64,000 nt of DNA from contig CM060958.1 of assembly GCA_030765055.1 (NCBI GenBank), forward strand, positions 1,841,063-1,905,062, read 5' to 3'. Below the pieces are notes generated by a model, which ran no database searches, was not told the origin of the DNA, and saw only the letters and a list, made by a program, of their open reading frames with translations. This document shows, piece by piece, positions 34,001-49,000 of this stretch; position 1 is the stretch's first letter; every line of letters starts with the position of its first letter. The position numbers and the translations under genes were made by a program. Origin of the DNA: Mantis religiosa (taxonomy: Eukaryota; Arthropoda; Insecta; Mantodea; Mantidae).

Positions 34001-37000
34001 TATACAATAATTAAAAGGTTGGTTGTAGAGTTTAAAATGGGACGTACGAGTACTAGTGGTGAGCCTCGCTCTGTCCCTTCATATACAATAATTAAAAGGT
34101 TGGTTGTAGAGTTTAAAATGGGACGTACGAGTACTAGTGATGAGCCTCGCTCTGTCCCTTCTTGTACAATAATTAAAAGGTTGGTTGTAGAGTTTAAAAT
34201 GGGACGTACGAGTACTAGTGATGAGCCTCGGTCTGTCCCTTCATATACAATAATTAAAAGGTTGGTTGTAGAGTCTAAAATGGGACGTACGAGTACTAGT
34301 GATGAGCCTCGCTCTGTCTCTTCATATACAATAATTAAAAGGTTGGTTGTAGAGTCTAAAATGTGACGTACGAGTACTAGTGATGAGCCTCGCTCTGTCC
34401 CTTCATATACAGAAATTAAAAGGTTGGTTGTAGAGTTTAAAATGTGACGTTCGAGTACTAGTGATGAGCCTCGCTCTGTCCCTTCATATACAATAATTAA
34501 AAGGTTGGTTGTAGAGTTTAAAATGGGACGTACGAGTACTAGTGATGAGCCTCGCTCTGTCCCTTCATATACAATAATTAAAAGGTTGGTTGTAGAGTTT
34601 AAAATGGGACGTACGAGTAGTAGTGATGAGCCTCGCTCTGACCCTTCATATACAATAATTAAAAGGTTGATTGTACAGTTTAAAATGGGACGTACAAGTA
34701 CTAGTGATGAGCCTGGCTCTGTCCCTTCATATACAATAATTAAAAGGTTGGTTGTAGAGTTTAAAATGGGACATACGAGCACTAGTAATGAGCCTCGCTC
34801 TGTCCCTTCATATACAATAATTAAAAGGTTGGTTGTAGAGTTTAAAATGTGACGTACGAGTACTAGTGATGAGCCTCGCTCTGTCCCTTCATATACATTA
34901 ATTAAAAGGTTGGTTGTAGAGTTTAAAATGGGACGTACGAGTACTAGTGATGAGCCTCGCTCTGTCCCTTCATATACAATAATTAAAAGGTTGGTTGTAG
35001 AGTTTAAAATGTGACGTACGAGTACTAGTAATGAGCCTCGCTCTGTCCCTTCGTATACAATAATTAAAAGGTTGGTGGTAGAGTTTAAAATGGGACGTAC
35101 GAGTACTAGTAATGAGCCTCGCTCTGTCCCTTCATATACAATAATTAAAAGGTTGGTTGTAGAGTTTAAAATGGGACGTACGAGTACCAGTGATGAGCCT
35201 CGCTCTGTCCCTTCATATACAATAATTAAAAGGTTGGTTGTAGAGTTTAAAATGGGACATACGAGCACTAGTAATGAGCCTCGCTCTGTCCCTTCATATA
35301 CAATAATTAAAAGGTTGGTTGTAGAGTTTAAAATGTGACGTACGAGTACTAGTGATGAGCCTCGCTCTGTCCCTTCGTATACAATAATTAAAAGGTTGGT
35401 GGTAGAGTTTAAAATGGGACGTACGAGTACTAGTGATGAGCCTCGCTCTGTCCCTTCACATACAATAATTAAAAGGTTGGTTGTAGAGTTTAAAATGGGA
35501 CATACGAGCACTAGTAATGAGCCTCGCTCTGTCCCTTCATATACAATAATTAAAAGGTTGGTTGTAGAGTTTAAAATGGGACGTACGATTACTAGTGATG
35601 AGCCTCGCTCTGTCCCTTCATATACAATAATTAAAAGGTGGGTTGTAGAGTTTAAAATGGGACGTACGAGTACTAGTGATGAGCCTCGCTCTGTCCCTTC
35701 ATATACAATAATTAAAAGGTTGGTTGTAGAGTTTAAAATGTGACGTACGAGTACTAGTGATGAGCCTCGCTCTGTCCCTTCATATACAATAATTAAAAGG
35801 TTGGTTGTAGAGTTTAAAATGGGACGTACGAGTACTAGTGATTAGCCTCGCTCTGTCCCTTCTTGTACAATAATTAAAAGGTTGGTTGTAGAGTTTAAAA
35901 TGGGACGTACGAGTACTAGTGATGAGCCTCGCTCTGTCCCTTCATATACAATAATTAAAAGGTTGGGGGTAGAGTTTAAAATGGGACGTACGAGTACAAG
36001 TGATGAGCCTCGCTCTGTCTCTTCATATACAATAATTAAAAGGTTGGTTGTAGAGTTTAAAATGTGACGTACGAGTACTAGTGATGAGCCTCGCTCTGTC
36101 CCTTCATATACAGTAATTAAAAGGTTGGTTGTAGAGTTTAAAATGTGACGTTCGAGTACTAGTGATGAGCCTTGCTCTGTCCCTTCATATACAATAATTA
36201 AAAGGTTGGTTGTAGAGTTTAAAATGGGACGTACGAGTACTAGTGATGAGCCTCGCTCTGTCCCTTCATATACAATAATTAAAAGGTTGGTTGTAGAGTT
36301 TAAAATGGGACGTACGAGTACTAGTGATGAGCCTCGCTCTGACCCTTCATATACAATAATTAAAAGGTTGGTTGTACAGTTTAAAATGGGACGTACAAGT
36401 ACTAGTGATGAGCCTGGCTCTGTCCCTTCATATACTATAATTAAAAGGTTGGTTGTAGAGTTTAAAATGTGACGTACGAGTACTAGTGATGAGCCTCGCT
36501 CTGTCCCTTCATATACAATAATTAAAAGGTTGGTTGTAGAGTTTAAAATGGGACGTACGAGCACTAGTGATGAGCCTCGCTCTGTCCCTTCATATACAAT
36601 AATTAAAAGGTGTGTTGTAGAGTTTAAAATGTGACGTACGAGTACTAGTGATGAGCCTCGCTCTGTCCCTTCATATACAATAATTAAAAGGTTGGTTGTA
36701 CAGTTTAAAATGTGACGTACGAGTACTAGTGATGAGCCTCGCTCTGTCCCTTCATATACAATAATTAAAAGGTTGGTTGTAGAGTTTAAAATGGGACATA
36801 CGAGTACTAGTGATGAGTCTCGCTCTGTCCCGTCATATACAATAATTAAAAGGTTGGTTGTAGAGTTTAAAATGGGACGTACGAGTACTAGTGATGAGCC
36901 TCGCTCTGTCCCTTCATATACATTAATTAAAAGGTTGGTTGTAGAGTTTAAAATGTGACGTACGAGTACTAGTGATGAGCCTCGCTCTGTCCCTTCGTAT

Positions 37001-40000
37001 ACAATAATTAAAAGGTTGGTGGTAGAGCTTAAAATGGGACATACGAGCACTAATAATGAGCCTCGCTCTGTCCCTTCATATACAATAATTAAAAGGTTGG
37101 TTGTAGAGTTTAAAATGTGACGTACGAGTACTAGTGATGAGCCTCGCTCTGTCCCTTCGTATACAATAATTAAAAGGTTGGTGGTAGAGTTTAAAATGGG
37201 ACGTACGAGTACTAGTGATGAGCCTCGCTCTGTCCCTTCATATACATTAATTAAAAGGTTGGTTGTAGAGTTTAAAATGTGACGTACGAGTACTAGTGAT
37301 GAGCCTCGCTCTGTCCCTTCATATACAATAATTAAAAGGTTGGTTGTAGAGTTTAAAATGTGACGTACGATTACTAGTGATGAGCCTCGCTCTGTCCCTT
37401 CATATACAATAATTAAAAGGTGGGTTGTAGAGTTTAAAATGGGACGTACGAGTACTAGTGATGAGCCTCGCGCTGTCCCTTCATATACAATAATTAAAAG
37501 GTTGGTTGTAGAGTTTAAAATGTAACGTACGAGTACTAGTGATGAGCCTCGCTCTGTCCCTTCATATACAATAATTAAAAGGTTGGTTGTAGAGTTTAAA
37601 ATGGGACATACGAGTACTAGTGATGAGTCTCGCTCTGTCCCTTCATATACAATAATTAAAAGGTTGGTTGTAGAGTTTAAAATGGGACGTACGAGTACTA
37701 GTGATGAGCCTCGCTCTGTCCCTTCATATACAATAATTAAAAGGTTGGTTGTGGAGTTTAAAATGGGACGTACGAGTACTAGTGATGAGCCTCGCTCTGT
37801 CCCTTCTTGTACAATAATTAAAAGGTTGGTTGTAGAGTTTAAAATGGGACGTACGAGTACTAGTGATGAGCCTCGCTCTGTCCCTTCATATACAATAATT
37901 AAAAGGTTGGGGGTAGAGTTTAAAATGGGACGTACGAGTACTAGTGATGAGCCTCGCTCTGTCTCTTCATATACAATAATTAAAAGGTTGGTTGTAGAGT
38001 TTAAAATGTGACGTACGAGTACTAGTGATGAGCCTCGCTCTGTCCCTTCATATACAGTAATTAAAAGGTTGGTTGTAGAGTTTAAAATGTGACGTTCGAG
38101 TACTAGTGATGAGCCTTGCTCTGTCCCTTCATATACAATAATTAAAAGGTTGGTTGTAGTGTTTAAAATGGGACGTACGAGTACTAGTGATGAGCCTCGC
38201 TCTGTCCCTTCATATACAATAATTAAAAGGTTGGTTGTAGAGTTTAAAATGGGACGTACGAGTACTAGTGATGAGCCTCGCTCTGACCCTTCATATACAA
38301 TAATTAAAAGGTTGGTTATACAGTTTAAAATGGGACGTACGATTACTAGTGATGAGCCTGGCTCTGTCCCTTCATATACAATAATTAAAAGGTTGGTTGT
38401 AGAGTTTAAAATGGGACGTACGAGTACTAGTGATGAGCCTCGCTCTGTCCCTTCATATACAATAATTAAAAGGTTGGTTGTAGAGTTTAAAATGGGACGT
38501 ACGAGCACTAGTGATGAGCCTCGCTCTGTCCCTTCATATACAATAATTAAAAGGTTGGTTGTAGAGTTTAAAATGTGATGTACGAGTACTAGTGATGAGC
38601 CTCGCTCTGTCCCTTCATATACAATAATTAAAAGGTTGGTTGTAGAGTTTAAAATGTGACGTACGAGTACTAGTGATGAGCCTCGCTCTGTCCCTTCATA
38701 TACAGTAATTAAAAGGTTGGTTGTAGAGTTTAAAATGTGACGTTCGAGTACTAGTGATGAGCCTTGCTCTGTCCCTTCATATACAATAATTAAAAGGTTG
38801 GTTGTAGAGTTTAAAATGGGACGTACGAGTACTAGTGATGAGCCTCGCTCTGTCCCTTCATATACAATAATTAAAAGGTTGGTTGTAGAGTTTAAAATGG
38901 GACGTACGAGTACTAGTGATGAGCCTCGCTCTGACCCTTCATATACAATAATTAAAAGGTTGGTTGTACAGTTTAAAATGGGACGTACAAGTACTAGTGA
39001 TGAGCCTGGCTCTGTCCCTTCATATACAATAATTAAAAGGTTGGTTGTAGAGTTTAAAATGTGACGTACGAGTACTAGTGATGAGCCTCGCTCTGTCCCT
39101 TCATATACAATAATTAAAAGGTTGGTTGTAGAGTTTAAAATGTGACGTACGAGTACTAGTGATGAGCCTCGCTCTGTCCCTTCATATACAATAATTAAGA
39201 GGTTGGTTGTACAGTTTAAAATGTGACGTACGAGTACTAGTGATGAGCCTCGCTCTGTCCCTTCATATACAATAATTAAAAGGTTGGTTGTAGAGTTTAA
39301 AATGTGACGTACGAGCACTAGTGATGAGCCTCGCTCTGTCCCTTCATATACAATAATAAAAGGTTGGTTGTAGAGTTTAAAATGTGACGTACGAGTACTA
39401 GTGATGAGCCTCGCTCTGTCCCTTCATATACAATAATTAAAAGGTTGGTTGTAGAGTTTAAAATGGGACATACGAGTACTAGTGATGAGTCTCGCTCTGT
39501 CCCTTCATATACAATAATTAAAAGGTTGGTTGTAGAGTTTAAAATGTGACGTACGAGTACTAGTGATGAGCCTCGCTCTGTCCCTTCATATACATTAATT
39601 AAAAGGTTGGTTGTAGAGTTTAAAATGGGACGTACGAGTACTAGTGATGAGCCTCGCTCTGTTCCTTCATATACAATAATTAAAAGGTTGGTTGTAGAGT
39701 TTAAAATGGGACGTACGAGTACTAGTGATGAGCCTCGCTCTGTCCCTTCACATACAATAATTAAAAGGTTGGTTGTAGAGTTTGAAATGGTACGTACGAG
39801 TACTAGTGATGAGCCTCGCTCTGTCTCTTCTTGTACAATAATTAAAAGGTTGGTTGTAGAGTTTAAAATGGGACGTACGAGTACTAGTGATGAGCCTCGC
39901 TCTGTCTCTTCTTGTACAATAATTAAAAGGTTGGTTGTAGAGTTTAAAATGGGACGTACGAGTACTAGTGATGAGCCTCGGTCTGTCCCTTCATATACAA

Positions 40001-43000
40001 TAATTAAAAGGTTGGTTGTAGAGTCTAAAATGGGACGTACGAGTACTAGTGATGAGCCTCGCTCTGTCTCTTCATATACAATAATTAAAAGGTTGGTTGT
40101 AGAGTCTAAAATGTGACGTACGAGTACTAGTGATGAGCCTCGCTCTGTCCCTTCATATACAGAAATTAAAAGGTTGGTTGTAGAGTTTAAAATGGGACGT
40201 ACGAGTACTAGTGATGAGCCTGGCTCTGTCCCTTCATATACAATAATTAAAAGGTTGGTTGTAGAGTTTAAAATGAGACGTTCGAGTACTAGTGATGAGC
40301 CTCGCTCTGTCCCTTCATATACAATAATTAAAAGGTTGGTTGTAGAGTTTAAAATGAGACGTTCGAGTACTAGTGATGAGCCTCGCTCTGTCCCTTCATA
40401 TACAATAATTAAAAGGTTGGTTGTAGAGTTTAAAATGGGACGTACGAGTACTAGTGATGAGCCTCGCTCTGTCCCTTCATATACAATAATTAAAAGCGAG
40501 TAGTAGTGATGAGCCTCGCTCTGACCCTTCATATACAATAATTAAAAGGTTGATTGTACAGTTTAAAATGGGACGTACAAGTACTAGTGATGAGCCTGGC
40601 TCTGTCCCTTCATATACAATAATTAAAAGGTTGGTTGTAGAGTTTAAAATGGGACATACGAGCACTAGAAATGAGCCTCGCTCTGTCCCTTCATATACAA
40701 TAATTAAAAGGTTGGTTGTAGAGTTTAAAATGTGACGTACGAGTACTAGTGATGAGCCTCGCTCTGTCCCTTCATATACATTAATTAAAAGGTTGGTTGT
40801 AGAGTTTAAAATGGGACGTACGAGTACTAGTGATGAGCCTCGCTCTGTCCCTTCATATACAATAATTAAAAGGTTGGTTGTAGAGTTTAAAATGTGACGT
40901 ACGAGTACTAGTGATGAGCCTCGCTCTGTCCCTTCGTATACAATAATTAAAAGGTTGGTGGTAGAGTTTAAAATGGGACGTACGAGTACTAGTAATGAGC
41001 CTCGCTCTGTCCCTTCATATACAATAATTAAAAGGTTGGTTGTAGAGTTTAAAATGGGAAGTACGAGTACCAGTGATGAGCCTCGCTCTGTCCCTTCATA
41101 TACAATAATTAAAAGGTTGGTTGTAGAGTTTAAAATGGGACATACGAGCACTAGTAATGAGCCTCGCTCTGTCCCTTCATATACAATAATTAAAAGGTTG
41201 GTTGTAGAGTTTAAAATGTGACGTACGAGTACTAGTGATGAGCCTCGCTCTGTCCCTTCGTATACAATAATTAAAAGGTTGGTGGTAGAGTTTAAAATGG
41301 GACGTACGAGTACTAGTGATGAGCCTCGCTCTGTCCCTTCTTGTACAATAATTAAAAGGTTGGTTGTAGAGTTTAAAATGGGACATACGAGCACTAGTAA
41401 TGAGCCTCGCTCTGTCCCTTCATATACAATAATTAAAAGGTTGGTTGTAGAGTTTAAAATGGGACGTACGATTACTAGTGATGAGCCTCGCTCTGTCCCT
41501 TCATATACAATAATTAAAAGGTGGGTTGTAGAGTTTAAAATGGGACGTACGAGTACTAGTGATGAGCCTCGCTCTGTCCCTTCATATACAATAATTAAAA
41601 GGTTGGTTGTAGAGTTTAAAATGTGACGTACGAGTACTAGTGATGAGCCTCGCTCTGTCCCTTCATATACAATAATTAAAAGGTTGGTTGTAGAGTTTAA
41701 AATGGGACATACGAGTACTAGTGATGAGTCTCGCTCTGTCCCTTCATATACAATAATTAAAAGGTTGGTTGTAGAGTTTAAAATGGGACGTACGAGTACT
41801 AGTGATGAGCCTCGCTCTGTCCCTTCATATACAATAATTAAAAGGTTGGTTGTAGAGTTTAAAATGGGACGTACGAGTACTAGTGATTAGCCTCGCTCTG
41901 TCCCTTCTTGTAGAATAATTAAAAGGTTGGTTGTAGAGTTTAAAATGGGACGTACGAGTACTAGTGATGAGCCTCGCTCTGTCCCTTCATATACAGTAAT
42001 TAAAAGGTTGGTTGTAGAGTTTAAAATGTGACGTTCGAGTACAAGTGATGAGCCTCGCTCTGTCTCTTCATATACAATAATTAAAAGGTTGGTTGTAGAG
42101 TTTAAAATGTGACGTACGAGTACTAGTGATGAGCCTCGCTCTGTCCCTTCATATACAGTAATTAAAAGGTTGGTTGTAGAGTTTAAAATGTGACGTTCGA
42201 GTACTAGTGATGAGCCTTGCTCTGTCCCTTCATATACAATAATTAAAAGGTTGGTTGTAGAGTTTAAAATGGGACGTACGAGTACTAGTGATGAGCCTCG
42301 CTCTGTCCCTTCATATACAATAATTAAAAGGTTGGTTGTAGAGTTTAAAATGGGACGTACGAGTACTAGTGATGAGCCTCGCTCTGACCCTTCATATACA
42401 ATAATTAAAAGGTTGGTTGTACAGTTTAAAATGGGACGTACAAGTACTAGTGATGAGCCTGGCTCTGTCCCTTCATATACTATAATTAAAAGGTTGGTTG
42501 TAGAGTTTAAAATGTGACGTACGAGTACTAGTGATGAGCCTCGCTCTGTCCCTTCATATACAATAATTAAAAGGTTGGTTGTAGAGTTTAAAATGGGACG
42601 TACGAGCACTAGTGATGAGCCTCGCTCTGTCCCTTCATATACAATAATTAAAAGGTGTGTTGTAGAGTTTAAAATGTGACGTACGAGTACTAGTGATGAG
42701 CCTCGCTCTGTCCCTTCATATACAATAATTAAAAGGTTGGTTGTACAGTTTAAAATGTGACGTACGAGTACTAGTGATGAGCCTCGCTCTGTCCCTTCAT
42801 ATACAATAATTAAAAGGTTGGTTGTAGAGTTTAAAATGGGACATACGAGTACTAGTGATGAGTCTCGCTCTGTCCCTTCATATACAATAATTAAAAGGTT
42901 GGTTGTAGAGTTTAAAATGGGACGTACGAGTACTAGTGATGAGCCTCGCTCTGTCCCTTCATATACATTAATTAAAAGGTTGGTTGTAGAGTTTAAAATG

Positions 43001-46000
43001 TGACGTACGAGTACTAGTGATGAGCCTCGCTCTGTCCCTTCGTATACAATAATTAAAAGGTTGGTGGTAGAGCTTAAAATGGGACATACGAGCACTAATA
43101 ATGAGCCTCGCTCTGTCCCTTCATATACAATAATTAAAAGGTTGGTTGTAGAGTTTAAAATGTGACGTACGAGTACTAGTGATGAGCCTCGCTCTGTCCC
43201 TTCGTATACAATAATTAAAAGGTTGGTGGTAGAGTTTAAAATGGGACGTACGAGTACTAGTGATGAGCCTCGCTCTGTCCCTTCATATACAATAATTAAA
43301 AGGTTGGTTGTAGAGTTTAAAATGTAACGTACGAGTACTAGTGATGAGCCTCGCTCTGTCCCTTCATATACAATAATTAAAAGGTTGGTTGTAGAGTTTA
43401 AAATGGGACATACGAGTACTAGTGATGAGTCTCGCTCTGTCCCTTCATATACAATAATTAAAAGGTTGGTTGTAGAGTTTAAAATGGGACGTACGAGTAC
43501 TAGTGATGAGCCTCGCTCTGTCCCTTCATATACAATAATTAAAAGGTTGGTTGTGGAGTTTAAAATGGGACGTACGAGTACTAGTGATGAGCCTCGCTCT
43601 GTCCCTTCTTGTACAATAATTAAAAGGTTGGTTGTAGAGTTTAAAATGGGACGTACGAGTACTAGTGATGAGCCTCGCTCTGTCCCTTCATATACAATAA
43701 TTAAAAGGTTGGGGGTAGAGTTTAAAATGGGACGTACGAGTACTAGTGATGAGCCTCGCTCTGTCTCTTCATATACAATAATTAAAAGGTTGGTTGTAGA
43801 GTTTAAAATGTGACGTACGAGTACTAGTGATGAGCCTCGCTCTGTCCCTTCATATACAGTAATTAAAAGGTTGGTTGTAGAGTTTAAAATGTGACGTTCG
43901 AGTACTAGTGATGAGCCTTGCTCTGTCCCTTCATATACAATAATTAAAAGGTTGGTTGTAGAGTTTAAAATGGGACGTACGAGTACTAGTGATGAGCCTC
44001 GCTCTGTCCCTTCATATACAATAATTAAAAGGTTGGTTGTAGAGTTTAAAATGTGATGTACGAGTACTAGTGATGAGCCTCGCTCTGTCCCTTCATATAC
44101 AATAATTAAAAGGTTGGTTGTAGAGTTTAAAATGTGACGTACGAGTACTAGTGATGAGCCTCGCTCTGTCCCTTCATATACAGTAATTAAAAGGTTGGTT
44201 GTAGAGTTTAAAATGTGACGTTCGAGTACTAGTGATGAGCCTTGCTCTGTCCCTTCATATACAATAATTAAAAGGTTGGTTGTCGAGTTTAAAATGGGAC
44301 GTACGAGTACTAGTGATGAGCCTCGCTCTGTCCCTTCATATACAATAATTAAAAGGTTGGTTGTAGAGTTTAAAATGGGACGTACGAGTACTAGTGATGA
44401 GCCTCGCTCTGACCCTTCATATACAATAATTAAAAGGTTGGTTGTACAGTTTAAAATGGGACGTACAAGTACTAGTGATGAGCCTGGCTCTGTCCCTTCA
44501 TATACAATAATTAAAAGGTTGGTTGTAGAGTTTAAAATGTGACGTACGAGTACTAGTGATGAGCCTCGCTCTGTCCCTTCATATACAATAATTAAAAGGT
44601 TGGTTGTAGAGTTTAAAATGTGACGTACGAGTACTAGTGATGAGCCTCGCTCTGTCCCTTCGTATACAATAATTAAAAGGTTGGTGGTAGAGCTTAAAAT
44701 GGGACATACGAGCACTAATAATGAGCCTCGCTCTGTCCCTTCATATACAATAATTAAAAGGTTGGTTGTAGAGTTTAAAATGTGACGTACGAGTACTAGT
44801 GATGAGCCTCGCTCTGTCCCTTCGTATACAATAATTAAAAGGTTGGTGGTAGAGTTTAAAATGGGACGTACGAGTACTAGTGATGAGCCTCGCTCTGTCC
44901 CTTCATATACATTAATTAAAAGGTTGGTTGTAGAGTTTAAAATGTGACGTACGAGTACTAGTGATGAGCCTCGCTCTGTCCCTTCATATACAATAATTAA
45001 AAGGTTGGTTGTAGAGTTTAAAATGTGACGTACGATTACTAGTGATGAGCCTCGCTCTGTCCCTTCATATACAATAATTAAAAGGTGGGTTGTAGAGTTT
45101 AAAATGGGACGTACGAGTACTAGTGATGAGCCTCGCGCTGTCCCTTCATATACAATAATTAAAAGGTTGGTTGTAGAGTTTAAAATGTAACGTACGAGTA
45201 CTAGTGATGAGCCTCGCTCTGTCCCTTCATATACAATAATTAAAAGGTTGGTTGTAGAGTTTAAAATGGGACATACGAGTACTAGTGATGAGTCTCGCTC
45301 TGTCCCTTCATATACAATAATTAAAAGGTTGGTTGTAGAGTTTAAAATGGGACGTACGAGTACTAGTGATGAGCCTCGCTCTGTCCCTTCATATACAATA
45401 ATTAAAAGGTTGGTTGTGGAGTTTAAAATGGGACGTACGAGTACTAGTGATGAGCCTCGCTCTGTCCCTTCTTGTACAATAATTAAAAGGTTGGTTGTAG
45501 AGTTTAAAATGGGACGTACGAGTACTAGTGATGAGCCTCGCTCTGTCCCTTCATATACAATAATTAAAAGGTTGGGGGTAGAGTTTAAAATGGGACGTAC
45601 GAGTACTAGTGATGAGCCTCGCTCTGTCTCTTCATATACAATAATTAAAAGGTTGGTTGTAGAGTTTAAAATGTGACGTACGAGTACTAGTGATGAGCCT
45701 CGCTCTGTCCCTTCATATACAGTAATTAAAAGGTTGGTTGTAGAGTTTAAAATGTGACGTTCGAGTACTAGTGATGAGCCTTGCTCTGTCCCTTCATATA
45801 CAATAATTAAAAGGTTGGTTGTAGTGTTTAAAATGGGACGTACGAGTACTAGTGATGAGCCTCGCTCTGTCCCTTCATATACAATAATTAAAAGGTTGGT
45901 TGTAGAGTTTAAAATGGGACGTACGAGTACTAGTGATGAGCCTCGCTCTGACCCTTCATATACAATAATTAAAAGGTTGGTTATACAGTTTAAAATGGGA

Positions 46001-49000
46001 CGTACGATTACTAGTGATGAGCCTGGCTCTGTCCCTTCATATACAATATTTAAAAGGTTGGTTGTAGAGTTTAAAATGGGACGTACGAGTACTAGTGATG
46101 AGCCTCGCTCTGTCCCTTCATATACAATAATTAAAAGGTTGGTTGTAGAGTTTAAAATGGGACGTACGAGCACTAGTGATGAGCCTCGCTCTGTCCCTTC
46201 ATATACAATAATTAAAAGGTTGGTTGTAGAGTTTAAAATGTGATGTACGAGTACTAGTGATGAGCCTCGCTCTGTCCCTTCATATACAATAATTAAAAGG
46301 TTGGTTGTAGAGTTTAAAATGTGACGTACGAGTACTAGTGATGAGCCTCGCTCTGTCCCTTCATATACAGTAATTAAAAGGTTGGTTGTAGAGTTTAAAA
46401 TGTGACGTTCGAGTACTAGTGATGAGCCTTGCTCTGTCCCTTCATATACAATAATTAAAAGGTTGGTTGTAGAGTTTAAAATGGGACGTACGAGTACTAG
46501 TGATGAGCCTCGCTCTGTCCCTTCATATACAATAATTAAAAGGTTGGTTGTAGAGTTTAAAATGGGACGTACGAGTACTAGTGATGAGCCTCGCTCTGAC
46601 CCTTCATATACAATAATTAAAAGGTTGGTTGTACAGTTTAAAATGGGACGTACAAGTACTAGTGATGAGCCTGGCTCTGTCCCTTCATATACAATAATTA
46701 AAAGGTTGGTTGTAGAGTTTAAAATGTGACGTACGAGTACTAGTGATGAGCCTCGCTCTGTCCCTTCATATACAATAATTAAAAGGTTGGTTGTAGAGTT
46801 TAAAATGTGACGTACGAGTACTAGTGATGAGCCTCGCTCTGTCCCTTCATATACAATAATTAAGAGGTTGGTTGTACAGTTTAAAATGTGACGTACGAGT
46901 ACTAGTGATGAGCCTCGCTCTGTCCCTTCATATACAATAATTAAAAGGTTGGTTGTAGAGTTTAAAATGTGACGTACGAGCACTAGTGATGAGCCTCGCT
47001 CTGTCCCTTCATATACAATAATAAAAGGTTGGTTGTAGAGTTTAAAATGTGACGTACGAGTACTAGTGATGAGCCTCGCTCTGTCCCTTCATATACAATA
47101 TTTAAAAGGTTGGTTGTACAGTTTAAAATGTGACGTACGAGTACTAGTGATGAGCCTCGCTCTGTCCCTTCATATACAATAATTAAAAGGTTGGTTGTAG
47201 AGTTTAAAATGGGACATACGAGTACTAGTGATGAGTCTCGCTCTGTCCCTTCATATACAATAATTAAAAGGTTGGTTGTAGAGTTTAAAATGTGACGTAC
47301 GAGTACTAGTGATGAGCCTCGCTCTGTCCCTTCATATACATTAATTAAAAGGTTGGTTGTAGAGTTTAAAATGGGACGTACGAGTACTAGTGATGAGCCT
47401 CGCTCTGTTCCTTCATATACAATAATTAAAAGGTTGGTTGTAGAGTTTAAAATGGGACGTACGAGTACTAGTGATGAGCCTCGCTCTGTCCCTTCACATA
47501 CAATAATTAAAAGGTTGGTTGTAGAGTTTGAAATGGTACGTACGAGTACTAGTGATGAGCCTCGCTCTGTCTCTTCTTGTACAATAATTAAAAGGTTGGT
47601 TGTAGAGTTTAAAATGGGACGTACGAGTACTAGTGATGAGCCTCGCTCTGTCTCTTCTTGTACAATAATTAAAAGGTTGGTTGTAGAGTTTAAAATGGGA
47701 CGTACGAGTACTAGTGATGAGCCTCGGTCTGTCCCTTCATATACAATAATTAAAAGGTTGGTTGTAGAGTCTAAAATGGGACGTACGAGTACTAGTGATG
47801 AGCCTCGCTCTGTCTCTTCATATACAATAATTAAAAGGTTGGTTGTAGAGTCTAAAATGTGACGTACGAGTACTAGTGATGAGCCTCGCTCTGTCCCTTC
47901 ATATACAGAAATTAAAAGGTTGGTTGTAGAGTTTAAAATGGGACGTACGAGTACTAGTGATGAGCCTGGCTCTGTCCCTTCATATACAATAATTAAAAGG
48001 TTGGTTGTAGAGTTTAAAATGAGACGTTCGAGTACTAGTGATGAGCCTCGCTCTGTCCCTTCATATACAATAATTAAAAGGTTGGTTGTAGAGTTTAAAA
48101 TGAGACGTTCGAGTACTAGTGTTGAGCCTCGCTCTGTCCCTTCATATACAATAATTAAAAGGTTGGTTGTAGAGTTTAAAATGGGACGTACGAGTACTAG
48201 TGATGAGCCTCGCTCTGTCCCTTCATATACAATAATTAAAAGCGAGTAGTAGTGATGAGCCTCGCTCTGACCCTTCATATACAATAATTAAAAGGTTGAT
48301 TGTACAGTTTAAATTGGGACGTACAAGTACTAGTGATGAGCCTGGCTCTGTCCCTTCATATACAATAATTAAAAGGTTGGTTGTAGAGTTTAAAATGGGA
48401 CATACGAGCACTAGTAATGAGCCTCGCTCTGTCCCTTCATATACAATAATTAAAAGGTTGGTTGTAGAGTTTAAAATGTGACGTACGAGTACTAGTGATG
48501 AGCCTCGCTCTGTCCCTTCATATACATTAATTAAAAGGTTGGTTGTAGAGTTTAAAATGGGACGTACGAGTACTAGTGATGAGCCTCGCTCTGTCCCTTC
48601 ATATACAATAATTAAAAGGTTGGTTGTAGAGTTTAAAATGTGACGTACGAGTACTAGTGATGAGCCTCGCTCTGTCCCTTCGTATACAATAATTAAAAGG
48701 TTGGTGGTAGAGTTTAAAATGGGACGTACGAGTACTAGTAATGAGCCTCGCTCTGTCCCTTCATATACAATAATTAAAAGGTTGGTTGTAGAGTTTAAAA
48801 TGGGACGTACGAGTACCAGTGATGAGCCTCGCTCTGTCCCTTCATATACAATAATTAAAAGGTTGGTTGTAGAGTTTAAAATGGGACATACGAGCACTAG
48901 TAATGAGCCTCGCTCTGTCCCTTCATATACAATAATTAAAAGGTTGGTTGTAGAGTTTAAAATGTGACGTACGAGTACTAGTGATGAGCCTCGCTCTGTC

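Noticed and set aside
25033..35511. A 3492-residue minus-strand protein-coding gene
   Set aside because: It is the antisense of an 81-bp satellite derived from transposase coding DNA. Its length follows from a unit divisible by three and homogenised variants. It has no promoter, unique domain or supporting context.
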